Assembly (NCBI RefSeq): GCF_014851675.1
Contig: NZ_JACVAE010000004.1
Span: 310,001-374,000 of the forward strand
Direction of reading: 5' to 3'
Length of the DNA: 64,000 bases
DNA from: Rhizobium sp. ARZ01
GTDB lineage: Bacteria > Pseudomonadota > Alphaproteobacteria > Rhizobiales > Rhizobiaceae
The position numbers and the translations under genes were made by a program. Shown here one piece after another: positions 17,476-25,764 of this stretch (positions within the stretch are counted from its first letter, which is position 1; the number at the start of each line of letters is the position of its first letter). The notes below the pieces were generated by a model. That model searched no databases, had not been told where the DNA came from, and saw only the letters and a program-made list of their open reading frames with translations.

Positions 17476-18843
17476 GTGCTGAATCTTTTTCGTGTTGTAC
17501 CACCGCCGATGAGGCTGCTGTATGGTGCCTCGGCAGTCCTGCTTGCAATCTTGGCGTCTTCCTGGCTGATCCTGTCGGGCGATCCCGGTGCCCCGATTCT
17601 GGCCGTCGGCGGCGCCGCCGGTGCCGCTATCGCCCTCTATTTGGTGCAACGGCCCCGGGGCGCCCTGTATGTCGCCATCTTCCTTGGGCTAGTGCCAATG
17701 GGGCTTCGGATCGACCCCGTCTACACGCTCGCGGTCAATTCGGCCATTGCGCTTGCGTTAGGTGCGTGGCTGCTCAACGTCATCGTTCACCGGCAGCATA
17801 TAGAGTGGAACGCCGTATGTATTGTAATGGCCCTTTATCTTGTCTGGGCGATTGTAACGCTGCTTTGGGCTCCCGATCTCATCCTGGCCCGCAAGGAACT
17901 TGTCACCTATGTCATCGGATTCATTGTGCTGCTACTCATTTCCGAGCAGGTCAGATCAATACCAGCTATAGACGGATTGATGCGCGTCCTGAGGTTGATG
18001 GGCTGGATCCTCCTCCTGGGTGGACTGCACGCAGTTTTCTCAGGCCAATTTCAGCCTGGCGAGAGACTGCAAGTCTTAGGTATGAACGAGAATCTCTTCG
18101 GCGTGGAGCTAATCCTGACACTTCCCGGGTCGATCTGGCCGGTGTTGCGCTCATCCGGCGCAAAACGCACGTTCCATCTGGTGCTCAGCATTTTCTTCAT
18201 CCTGTGCACCTTGGGTCTTGTGGCCCTAAGCGGCTCCCGTGGAAGTTCTATCTCCCTCATGATCGTGCTGCTCGCGTTCTTCTTCTACAAGCCCATGCGG
18301 CCGTTCGGTATCGTCGGGATAGTACTGGTGGCGGTTATGCTTGCCGCTGCACCATTCGCTACGGATGTCCTCGTGCAACGCTTCCAAGATCATGACGGAG
18401 GGGATCTGGGGGGGCGCGTTGTGCTGTGGCAAGCGAGCTTGCTGCTTATACAGGACAATCTGTGGACCGGGGTCGGAATCGGTAACGGCCCGACCGAGCT
18501 CCATCGATATGTGGCTTCCCTGACGAGCATCTACGCGCATCGTCCCCAATTGCCGAGTCATAGTCCGCTGCTCGAGGTGGCAGTAGAGACGGGCGTGCTC
18601 GGCGTCTTCCTCTATGCCAGCACCGTCGTTCTCGCTGTGTGGCAGTTCTTTCGGCATCGCCACAAGCTATATGTTCACGATGCGCTAGTCGCGGGCTATT
18701 TTCCGCTGATGCTCGGTGTGTCGATGGGGTACTTCGCCTCCTGGCTGAAGGGCGGAGGAGTGGACGCTCACCCGACTTTCTTTGTACTCCTAGGGCTGCT
18801 CGTATTTCCGGCCCGATTGCTGCGACCTGGCGAAGCAGCATAA
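17476..18843 (+). CDS. wzy: Wzy/O-antigen-ligase-type polysaccharide polymerase
   Basis: A 455-residue polytopic membrane protein with about 10-12 hydrophobic segments. A large periplasmic loop lies near residues 315-375 with GGRVVLWQASLLLIQDN and the motif HSPLLEVAVETGVLG, typical of the Wzy_C/WaaL family. It joins repeat units in the periplasm. The start is GTG at 17476. Its last ~240 bp are present again at 22308-22548 as a fragment. Confidence 0.85.
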   Translation: MLNLFRVVPPPMRLLYGASAVLLAILASSWLILSGDPGAPILAVGGAAGAAIALYLVQRPRGALYVAIFLGLVPMGLRIDPVYTLAVNSAIALALGAWLLNVIVHRQHIEWNAVCIVMALYLVWAIVTLLWAPDLILARKELVTYVIGFIVLLLISEQVRSIPAIDGLMRVLRLMGWILLLGGLHAVFSGQFQPGERLQVLGMNENLFGVELILTLPGSIWPVLRSSGAKRTFHLVLSIFFILCTLGLVALSGSRGSSISLMIVLLAFFFYKPMRPFGIVGIVLVAVMLAAAPFATDVLVQRFQDHDGGDLGGRVVLWQASLLLIQDNLWTGVGIGNGPTELHRYVASLTSIYAHRPQLPSHSPLLEVAVETGVLGVFLYASTVVLAVWQFFRHRHKLYVHDALVAGYFPLMLGVSMGYFASWLKGGGVDAHPTFFVLLGLLVFPARLLRPGEAA

Positions 18844-18984
18844 GCGCCTATCCGACACCCAAGTAGTCCGGAGGCTTTGGTGAAGACGAGAAGCTCTGCG
18901 GCTCTGCGGAGCCTGCGGCGGTCACCAGCTCATAGGGAAGCATCCGGCGTAGCCTCACCGTTCCTCTCCGGGGGCTTACGTCTC

Positions 18985-19177
18985 GGCCACCGCATTGTCG
19001 AAAGTTGCCTCTCCCGGACATCGATATATCGAGCGCCGCCATGTTTCTTCCATGCGTCCAATAGCAATATTGGCTGCCGTGGTCAGGACGATGGATCGGG
19101 CAGATGATGGCCGTCGGGACGGTAAACGCCTTGCGTAGCGCCTCCAGCACAAGCTCCTGATGCAGACGATCACTCAC
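18985..19177 (-). pseudogene. IS3-family transposase (OrfB) remnant
   Basis: The minus strand encodes SDRLHQELVLEALRKAF, then HGSQYCY, then DISMSGRGN in one frame and FDNAVAET in another. These follow the IS3-type order LALEALRKA ... HSDRGSQY ... SMSGKGNxxDNAxxE. A frameshift and missing ends show it is dead. The surrounding 18844-19207 holds no other gene. Confidence 0.75.
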
Positions 19178-19207
19178 AACTCGGACGCCGAGCGAAGAAA
19201 TCGAAGA

Positions 19208-20224
19208 TCACCGTGCCATTATACCAGATCCGACGTTAGATGACCCACTGGGTTCAGTCCTAAAGCCTTGGAGGCGGGTGCCCCAAAGAGCAGCATGGGC
19301 GTAGTCATTACCGACCAAAGCGATGCCCAGCGCTTTGGAGAAGCGCTCAGCCGCGGCGGGTGCGAGATGAAGACTATCAAGGAAATCGCCAGGTCCGGTG
19401 CGCTCGAAGCCTCGTAGATCGATAATCTCTGCGCCACCGCGGCTGATGGTATTATAGAGCTCATCGGAGAGAGGATAGGGTTTGGGAACAGGTGAGGCGA
19501 CAAAAACGACCTTGGCGCCATCGCTTGTGACGATATTAAGAAATCTGGCCAACTGATTATAGGTGGGAGGCTTAGCATGAGCTGCAGTCTGCCCATCACT
19601 ACGAACAAAATCATTGATGATTGGAGCGAATTCCTGGTAGCCAGGGATCAGCGCCAGAACCCGTTTCTGTATGCGCTCCCTGTTTGCCCAGAGCCGAGAA
19701 GTGGCGCCAAGCAAGTATCGGACACGATCGCTGAGCGAGAGAACGTCGTGGGAGAAAGCCTCTGCGGCAAGAGATAACCCGGCAAACTCGCCGCCGAGAC
19801 GCTCAATATTGTGGACTGGGCCATCATCTAGGTGGTTATTAGCAAAGCAGATGATGACCAAGCGAAGTTGAGTGTTGGTCGGCTGAATGAAACGACGGTA
19901 TATATAGAGCCAATCAGTAAGCACTGTGTCGTCAGGATAAACAAGACCGATTGTTGCATCCGAGAGATTTGCACCCGCCCATGTTCCCTTGACGATATCC
20001 GGGCGTATCCCCGCGCGCGTCAATGAGTTCCCCAGGAAGAGGACGCGTGGAGAATTCCCTTGTTTAATGTCATTGATGATGGCTGGTATCTTCTCTATGT
20101 GCTGCACATCGTAAGACAGCCGGTTCTCGGTGAAGTAAAGGCTGATTTCTCCGATGAGCAGCACGGCCAGCAAGCTCGCGATCACTTTCCATTCGGATTT
20201 AGAATTGGAAGTAGATGAATTCAT
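19208..20224 (-). CDS. AlgX/AlgJ-like SGNH-fold O-acetyltransferase partner
   Basis: A 338-residue protein with one N-terminal membrane anchor (residues ~12-30, VIASLLAVLLIGEISLYF). A periplasmic SGNH/GDSL-like domain follows, containing RVLFLGNSLTRAG (block I with the nucleophile Ser) and a late DSLHLAPAA (Asp/His block). It overlaps the upstream MBOAT gene by 26 bp. The pair resembles AlgI-AlgX/AlgJ systems, where MBOAT passes acetyl across the membrane and the SGNH protein puts it on the polymer. AT-richer than the core locus. Confidence 0.75.
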   Translation of the reverse strand: MNSSTSNSKSEWKVIASLLAVLLIGEISLYFTENRLSYDVQHIEKIPAIINDIKQGNSPRVLFLGNSLTRAGIRPDIVKGTWAGANLSDATIGLVYPDDTVLTDWLYIYRRFIQPTNTQLRLVIICFANNHLDDGPVHNIERLGGEFAGLSLAAEAFSHDVLSLSDRVRYLLGATSRLWANRERIQKRVLALIPGYQEFAPIINDFVRSDGQTAAHAKPPTYNQLARFLNIVTSDGAKVVFVASPVPKPYPLSDELYNTISRGGAEIIDLRGFERTGPGDFLDSLHLAPAAAERFSKALGIALVGNDYAHAALWGTRLQGFRTEPSGSSNVGSGIMAR

Positions 20225-21635
20225 GGCTTTCAGGTGCTTGGAAGACGATGAGCATTAGTACTGCGTAGGCGTATAAGGATGCACGCGCGATCCAAGGGCT
20301 TTGTGTGAGGCCAAGAAGATTCTTCGCGCGAGAGGTGGTCCAGTACTCAAAAATGAACAGCGGAAGTGCATAGAAGGCGATCAACCCTAGCATGGCAGTA
20401 GCGGTGGGCGTGACGCGCCAGTCCGTTGCCATAAGATAGAGGAACTCACCTACCTGCTGCATGTTCTCGGCACGGAACAAAAGCCAGCCGAAGCAGATCA
20501 GATGAAACATCAGCACGATCCGCCAACTACGATCAATGATAGATAGCGTGCGCACCTTTTCCCAACCCATGAGACGGTAGATTGACAGCAGTGCCCCATG
20601 ATAGAGGCCCCAGAAAACGAAGGTCCAGTTGGCGCCATGCCAGATGCCGCCAAGGACCATTGTGATCATAAGGTTGCGGAGAACCGTGTACTCCCCGCCA
20701 CGATTGCCACCGAGTGCGATGTAAAGGTAGTCGCGCAACCAGGTGGAGAGGCTAATGTGCCAGCGGCGCCAGAAATCGCTGGGGGAAATAGCCAGATAGG
20801 GAACTTTGAAATTATCCATCAGATCAATGCCCATCCATCTGGCGACGCCTTGGGCTATAGAGCTGTAGCCTGAGAAATCAGCATAAATCTGCCATGCGAA
20901 AGCATAGATGCCGACAAGGCATTCGATGCCAGTGAGTTGGGATGTATCGCGACTGAAGATGGTATTGACCAGCACGGCCATGTTGTCGCCGATAACAACT
21001 TTTTTAAAGAGGCCCAGTAGGATATAGTAAAGTCCGACTGCGAAGTCGTCGGAACGATGGACTCGCGGCGTTTCAATCTGCTTTAGAAGTCCGCGTCCAA
21101 GGGCATCCTGTCCTTTGGCGCCAGAACGCATGATGGGCCCGGCGACCAGATGCGGGAAGAATGAGACATACAGGGCGAAGCTCCAAAAACTCGTAGCGGG
21201 CTTTGTTACCCCGCGGGCGATGTCGAAGATGTAGCTCATGCTTTGGAAAGTGTAGAATGAAATTCCCACCGGAAGAATCACTTGGACAACTGGCAGCGAT
21301 GCTGGGATGCCAATTGAGTTGAGCGCTGTGATGAGCTCATTGGAAAAGAAATTATAGTATTTAAAGATCCCAAGCAGAAGCAGATTTACGACCACAGACA
21401 GCCAGACGTATCGCCCTTTGTTCGCTTCGGACGAAGTGGATGCAATCAAGATGCCAAGATAAAAATCCATAACTGTAGAAAAAGTAACGAGGGGAAGAAA
21501 GCGCCAGTCCCACCAGCCATAAAATAAATAGCTGGCCGCCAGCAAGAAGAATATTTGAAGGCGAAATGGAAGAAGCCAATAAATTGGAACGACAATGGCA
21601 AAGAATATCCAAAACGTCCAGCTGTTGAATAACAT
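20199..21635 (-). CDS. AlgI-like MBOAT membrane O-acyltransferase
   Basis: A 478-residue membrane-bound O-acyltransferase with about 10-11 membrane helices. It has PHLVAGPIMRS, DFWRRWHISLSTWLRDYLY and GGIWHGANWTFVFWGLYHG, carrying the conserved WHG His of AlgI proteins. The ATG at 21635 is preferred because GGAAGAGG lies just upstream; the longer frame would need a TTG at 21650. It likely supplies acetyl groups to the periplasmic SGNH partner for O-acetylation of the exopolysaccharide. Confidence 0.88.
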   Translation of the reverse strand: MLFNSWTFWIFFAIVVPIYWLLPFRLQIFFLLAASYLFYGWWDWRFLPLVTFSTVMDFYLGILIASTSSEANKGRYVWLSVVVNLLLLGIFKYYNFFSNELITALNSIGIPASLPVVQVILPVGISFYTFQSMSYIFDIARGVTKPATSFWSFALYVSFFPHLVAGPIMRSGAKGQDALGRGLLKQIETPRVHRSDDFAVGLYYILLGLFKKVVIGDNMAVLVNTIFSRDTSQLTGIECLVGIYAFAWQIYADFSGYSSIAQGVARWMGIDLMDNFKVPYLAISPSDFWRRWHISLSTWLRDYLYIALGGNRGGEYTVLRNLMITMVLGGIWHGANWTFVFWGLYHGALLSIYRLMGWEKVRTLSIIDRSWRIVLMFHLICFGWLLFRAENMQQVGEFLYLMATDWRVTPTATAMLGLIAFYALPLFIFEYWTTSRAKNLLGLTQSPWIARASLYAYAVLMLIVFQAPESHEFIYFQF

Positions 21636-21781
21636 GATGCCCTCTTCCAAGGGTGCCAGATCAGTTTACGGCATACGTCATCATTGGCTTACGTGCGCTT
21701 GAGACTGTGCTCTTGATTTGAACTGACCACAACTAATTCCTTCGGATAAGGTGCTGGTTCCTTGCGCATGGCGCATCACAC

Positions 21782-22303
21782 GGTTCTGTGGCAAACCGGG
21801 CGGTAACGGTGCTTGGGACATGAAGCTCTTTCGTTGGAAGAGGGAATTTCATGTTCAAGGGCCGCCATTTTGACCGCTCGGTGATTTCTGCCCTGTGTTC
21901 GCTGTTAACTGGCTTGCAATCTCAGCCTCCGCGACCTGGAGGAGATGATCGCGGAGCGCGGTCTGAGCGTCGATCATTCGACGGTCCATCGCTGGGTCAT
22001 TCACTTCGCACCACTGTTTGCTAGAACGGTTCAATCAGCGAAAGCGCGCCGTCACCGGGAAGTGGCATGCGGATGAGACTTACATCAATGTCCGCAGTCG
22101 CTGTGGATGTACCTCTCGCCATCAACGGCGACGACAACGGTGGAGGTCTTCCCCAGCAAACACCACGAGCCGTTGGCTGCCAAGCAGCTTTATCCGAGAA
22201 GCCATCAAACGTCATGGACGGCCGGAACGCATTGTGATCGATGGCAGCCATACCAACCGCGAGGCCATCATTGCCTGCGATGCCGAGTCGACTGCAGGAT
22301 CAA
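21782..22303 (+). mobile_element. IS6-family insertion sequence remnant
   Basis: The left end reads GGTTCTGTGGCAAA, like IS6-family terminal repeats. Decayed transposase follows from MFKGRHFDRSVI at 21851, with pieces for VDHSTVHRWVIHFAP, ERFNQRKRAVTGKWHADETY and then RPERIVIDGSHTNREAI, spread over different frames. Several frameshifts are present and the right end is missing. It runs straight into the polymerase 3' fragment at 22308. Confidence 0.82.
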
Positions 22304-22307
22304 ACAC

Positions 22308-22548
22308 CTTCCTCTATGCCAGCGCCGTCGTCCTCGCTGTGTGGCAGTACCTTCGTGCCGCCACATGCTATATGTTCACGATGCGTTAGTCGCGGGCTAT
22401 TTTCCACTGATGCTCGGTGTGTCTATGGGCTATTTCGCCTCCTGGCTGAAGGGCGGAGGAATGGACGCTCAACCGACTTTCTTCATACTCATAGGGTTGC
22501 TCGTTTTTCCGGCCCGATTGCTGTCACCTGAGGAAGCCGCATAAGCGC
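22308..22548 (+). pseudogene. 3' fragment of the Wzy polymerase gene (partial duplicate)
   Basis: It matches 18607-18847 closely, from CTTCCTCTATGCCAGC through the polymerase stop codon and TAAGCGC. It encodes the last ~78 residues with a small deletion near 22350 that breaks the frame in the middle. There is no start and the upstream part is replaced by the IS6 remnant, so it is not expressed as a polymerase. Confidence 0.9.
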
Positions 22549-22692
22549 AGTGCGCCGACGTCGTCGTGCGTGGCGCACTGAAGTCAACGAGGCGCACTTT
22601 GACCCGAGCGGTTCGAGCGGCCTGATTCCTTCCAGGGTGTTCCTGGCTAGCCATCCGGCAGACTTCCGCATTTATGTGGAGTACGGGATTAT

Positions 22693-22881
22693 GCGAAGTC
22701 CGCACGACAACAAACACAAGCGGTCAACGCCTTGCGTTCGCATCTGGCTGAATTGGGTATCATCACCGCGGCGACCTTCGAGGCGCTTGCACCGGTCCCA
22801 GTGGCTTCAAGTCAGCTCGTCATTCGCAGCTACGCTAACAATTATGTCGCGCCAGCCGCATCAAAACTGGCCTTGGGTTAA
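22693..22881 (+). pseudogene. IS110-family transposase remnant
   Basis: A 62-codon open stretch to TAA encodes AKSARQQTQAVNALRSHLAE, then LGIITAATFEALAPVP. This corresponds to the conserved N-terminal DEDD-domain end of IS110-family transposases (VKxxxQQ...R...NALRGHLAEFG). Both ends are missing. Confidence 0.65.
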
Positions 22882-23244
22882 GGCGCTTTGTCCGGCCTCC
22901 CGACTTGCGGACGATGTGGACGGCGGTGAGGGGCTCCCATACCGGTTATCCACAATGTTAAACTCGGCGACCAAAATCCGCCAAGCAGGACCTTAATTTG
23001 TTAAATGACTGTAGCGCGTGACATAAGGCATGCGCTTGAAGCCATTGATCAAATCAAGAGCAGGCCGCCTCGGCGGAGGGTTATCATGAAAAGCCCTTCC
23101 TTTCGATAGAGACGCTGTGTCTTCTTTCGATTCAGCGCAGGTCGACAAAGTCTCGTCGCATTTGCATGTGCAATCATCCTCCGCATTCTCAAAGAATCGA
23201 ACCGGTAACTGGTCATCTTTGAGAAAAACAAAACTTAGATAAAC
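22882..23244. other. Intergenic stretch without a recognisable gene
   Basis: About 360 bp between the IS110 remnant and the lyase gene. No ORF resembles a known protein on either strand. The last 100 bp are AT-richer and presumably hold the lyase promoter. Confidence 0.45.
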
Positions 23245-23265
23245 CTCAGTCGTGAGCAGACTGAG
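23245..23265 (+). promoter_or_regulatory. Inverted repeat 20 bp upstream of the lyase gene
   Basis: CTCAGTC (23245-23251) and GACTGAG (23259-23265) are perfect inverted arms with a 7-nt spacer. They lie between an AT-rich patch and the start codon at 23286. It could be an operator or a 5' UTR hairpin. No regulator can be assigned. Confidence 0.35.
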
Positions 23266-23285
23266 TCTTATGAGGATTCTAAAGA

Positions 23286-24929
23286 ATGGCGTCTTACTAC
23301 GTGTCCACCAATGGATCGGACAACAATTCTGGTCAGTTGGATAAACCGTTCGCATCGCTTCAGCATGCGCATGATATCGCAAAACCCGGCGATACGATTT
23401 ATATGCGCGGAGGGGTCTACAAGCTCACATCCGAAGTGCGGCTCACGAATGACGGCACGAGTGGCAATCCAATAACGGTGACAAACTACCAGAATGAGGT
23501 GCCGATCCTGGACGGGTCCTCGATGAAGGGCGGCTATGTCGTCGACATGTCCAGTGTCTCGTGGAACCACATCAAGGGTCTTGAGATCAAGAATGGTCCC
23601 GAAGGTGGCCTCATGATTCAGGGCCAATCGCATAACAACAAAATCGAGCAGTTGGACGTTCACCACAACGGATGGAATTCGGAGTGGGAGGGTAAGGGCA
23701 TCGTGATGTTCGGCGCCAGCTCGAACAACCTGCTTCTCAATAACGACTCTCACCACAATCAGGATCTGCATCGCGACAACGCGGACGGTTTTCAGGTCAG
23801 CACCACTGGCACGGGCAACGTCCTGCGCGGCAATCGCGCTTGGGCCAACTCGGACGATGGCTTTGACTTTTTCAACGTGCATAACAACACGAAGGGTGCG
23901 CCCCTTGTCTTGGATGGCAACTGGGCCTTCGACAATGGCTACGCCCTTGACGGCAGCGTGGGTGGAGATGGAAACGGCTTCAAGCTGGGCGGCGCGCGCG
24001 CGGGAACGGACAGCACCTCGGGTGGCCATATTGTGACCAACAATGTTGCGTGGGGGAATCGATCGATTGGATTCGACGAGAATTCCGCCTCCAATCCAAT
24101 AAAGCTTGAGCACAACACCGCGTATAACAACGGCCTATACAACTATGGATTTTGGGAGACGGAGCATACCTTCCGGAACAATTTGTCGGCCGGAACCGGA
24201 AAAATAGCGGCGTCCGGATCGACTGAAGGCAATTCGTGGACGATGCCTGTTAAGGTGGACTCGAGCGATTTCCAGTCGTTGAACGATAGCACGGCGCGGG
24301 GGGACCGTGGAGCCGACGGTTCGCTCCCGAGCACGCAGTTTCTTCATCTCGCGAAGGGCAGCGATCTGGTCAATCTGGGTGCTTTCGGGACGGGTACGCC
24401 GCCTACTGACGTCACGCCTCCTGACGTCACGCCGCCTGACGTCACGCCACCTGACGGTGACGTTCCGGGTTCCGTCGGCCTACCCGACTACGACTCCTAC
24501 AAGATGATCGACGGCAATGGGCGCGCCAACACTATCAATGGAACCTCTGGCGCCGAGTTGATCGACGGCAAGGGCGGGAACGATAAGCTCTTCGGCCACG
24601 GCGGCAATGATCTTCTCGAGGGTGGCAATGGGGCCGACCAGCTGAGCGGTGGGGCCGGCAACGACTTCCTTGACGGCGGCCAGGGTGCCGATGTCTTCGT
24701 TTACCGGGAAGCCAACTGGGGCACGGATGTGATACTGGACTGGGAGGACGGTTCCGACAAAATCGACCTTCGCCAAACTGGTCTCAAATTTACGGACCTG
24801 GGCGTCGTCGGTGCCGACGTCGATGGCGATGGCCAGAAGGACGACGTGTTCATTACCAGCGACCACGGCAACATCGGCTTGCTCGATACCAATGCAGCGG
24901 CGATCAATGCCTCTGACTTCTTGCTCTAA
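23286..24929 (+). CDS. Right-handed beta-helix polysaccharide lyase (PL9-like) with RTX secretion tail
   Basis: A 547-residue protein. Residues ~1-360 are a right-handed beta-helix resembling PL9 lyases (YYVSTNGSDNNSGQLDKPFA, IYMRGGVYKL, then repeated short N-rich turns such as NNLLLNNDSHHNQD). A proline-rich linker (~375-390) made of T-P-P-D-V repeats follows. Then come hemolysin-type calcium-binding repeats (~420-475: GGNDKLFGH, GGNDLLEGG, GAGNDFLDGG). No signal peptide is present, so type I secretion through the C-terminus is inferred. It probably trims or degrades the local exopolysaccharide. Transport genes for it are not in the window. Confidence 0.82.
   Translation: MASYYVSTNGSDNNSGQLDKPFASLQHAHDIAKPGDTIYMRGGVYKLTSEVRLTNDGTSGNPITVTNYQNEVPILDGSSMKGGYVVDMSSVSWNHIKGLEIKNGPEGGLMIQGQSHNNKIEQLDVHHNGWNSEWEGKGIVMFGASSNNLLLNNDSHHNQDLHRDNADGFQVSTTGTGNVLRGNRAWANSDDGFDFFNVHNNTKGAPLVLDGNWAFDNGYALDGSVGGDGNGFKLGGARAGTDSTSGGHIVTNNVAWGNRSIGFDENSASNPIKLEHNTAYNNGLYNYGFWETEHTFRNNLSAGTGKIAASGSTEGNSWTMPVKVDSSDFQSLNDSTARGDRGADGSLPSTQFLHLAKGSDLVNLGAFGTGTPPTDVTPPDVTPPDVTPPDGDVPGSVGLPDYDSYKMIDGNGRANTINGTSGAELIDGKGGNDKLFGHGGNDLLEGGNGADQLSGGAGNDFLDGGQGADVFVYREANWGTDVILDWEDGSDKIDLRQTGLKFTDLGVVGADVDGDGQKDDVFITSDHGNIGLLDTNAAAINASDFLL
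24408..24452 (+). repeat. Tandem 15-bp repeat coding the TPPDV linker
   Basis: Three near-identical copies of GACGTCACGCCNCCT lie at 24408-24422, 24423-24437 and 24438-24452. They encode D-V-T-P-P repeats that join the beta-helix to the RTX tail. Copy number could vary by slippage. Confidence 0.9.
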
Positions 24930-24939
24930 CAGGATTTGG

Positions 24940-24964
24940 CCAGCGCGGACTCCGTTCGCGCTGG
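24940..24964 (+). terminator. Hairpin after the lyase gene, possible terminator
   Basis: CCAGCGCG (24940-24947) pairs with CGCGCTGG (24957-24964) around a 9-nt loop, 11 bp after the lyase stop. The following T-tract is weak (TCTTACG), so termination may be partial. Confidence 0.5.
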
Positions 24965-25059
24965 TCTTACGTGTCGCTCGCCATGCCAATTTCACCGGGC
25001 CGCCCGGCGCTACTCAAGCCTGATAGCTGCGGAGGGGACGCGTATCCGACCGGCGGCGT

Positions 25060-25764
25060 TTAGGAATCGGACGAGCTTCCGGCCGCGGTCAACAATCCCA
25101 GATAATGAGATCGCAGAAGCGGAATACCGGCCAGGAGCGGATAGGTGGTAGCTGCCGTGCGTCCTAGGCCATCGGCCAAAGGAGGAAGTAGTGAAATCGA
25201 CTTCAGCCGTACGACAGTAGCCGGAAACAGACGGCTGATCCGCCGTCTTGTCATTGCTCGAACCGAGCGATTCGTCGGGCTTGGATAACGGAGATCGTAC
25301 CACAAGATCGCTCCTGATTTCTTGAGCACCCGGAGCATTTCGGACGCGATGTTTCTCGCCATCTCGCTGTCGATCACTGAGGAGAAAATGGTGAAAGCGA
25401 CTATTATGTCAAACGAGTCATTTGGGAAGCTCAGGCATTCGGCATTTGATTGCGTCAAGTTGAAGGTCGGGTAGCGTTTGCGTGCATTCTCAATGTGAGC
25501 TGACAAGAGATCCACCCCGAAAAGATTCTCGGGCTGCGCTCCGCGCTCATTGAACCACCCGAGTTGGTTGCCGTAGCCACATCCAACGTCCAGAATTCGG
25601 CATTCGCAGAGAGGGGGGCCAGGCCAGTCGTCGATCAAAGTTTCGATTGCATCACTCCGTTCCTTGCACATTTGCTGACGACCGGGGCTAAAGTGATTCC
25701 ACCGCCCGTCCCGCAGGTATCCGGTATAGACTTCTCGAAGTCGCTTAACCTCATCGCCGCTCAC
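25060..25764 (-). CDS. SAM-dependent class I methyltransferase
   Basis: A 234-residue methyltransferase. It has SAM-binding motif I ILDVGCGYGNQLGWF, acidic FGVDLLSAHIENARKRYP, and a central DSFDIIVAFTIFSSV. The GTG at 25764 overlaps the stop of the upstream fusion gene (GTGA) and is preferred; the longer frame to 25854 lies inside that gene. It probably methylates a sugar or glycolipid intermediate of the EPS pathway; the target is not known. Confidence 0.8.
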   Translation of the reverse strand: MSGDEVKRLREVYTGYLRDGRWNHFSPGRQQMCKERSDAIETLIDDWPGPPLCECRILDVGCGYGNQLGWFNERGAQPENLFGVDLLSAHIENARKRYPTFNLTQSNAECLSFPNDSFDIIVAFTIFSSVIDSEMARNIASEMLRVLKKSGAILWYDLRYPSPTNRSVRAMTRRRISRLFPATVVRLKSISLLPPLADGLGRTAATTYPLLAGIPLLRSHYLGLLTAAGSSSDS

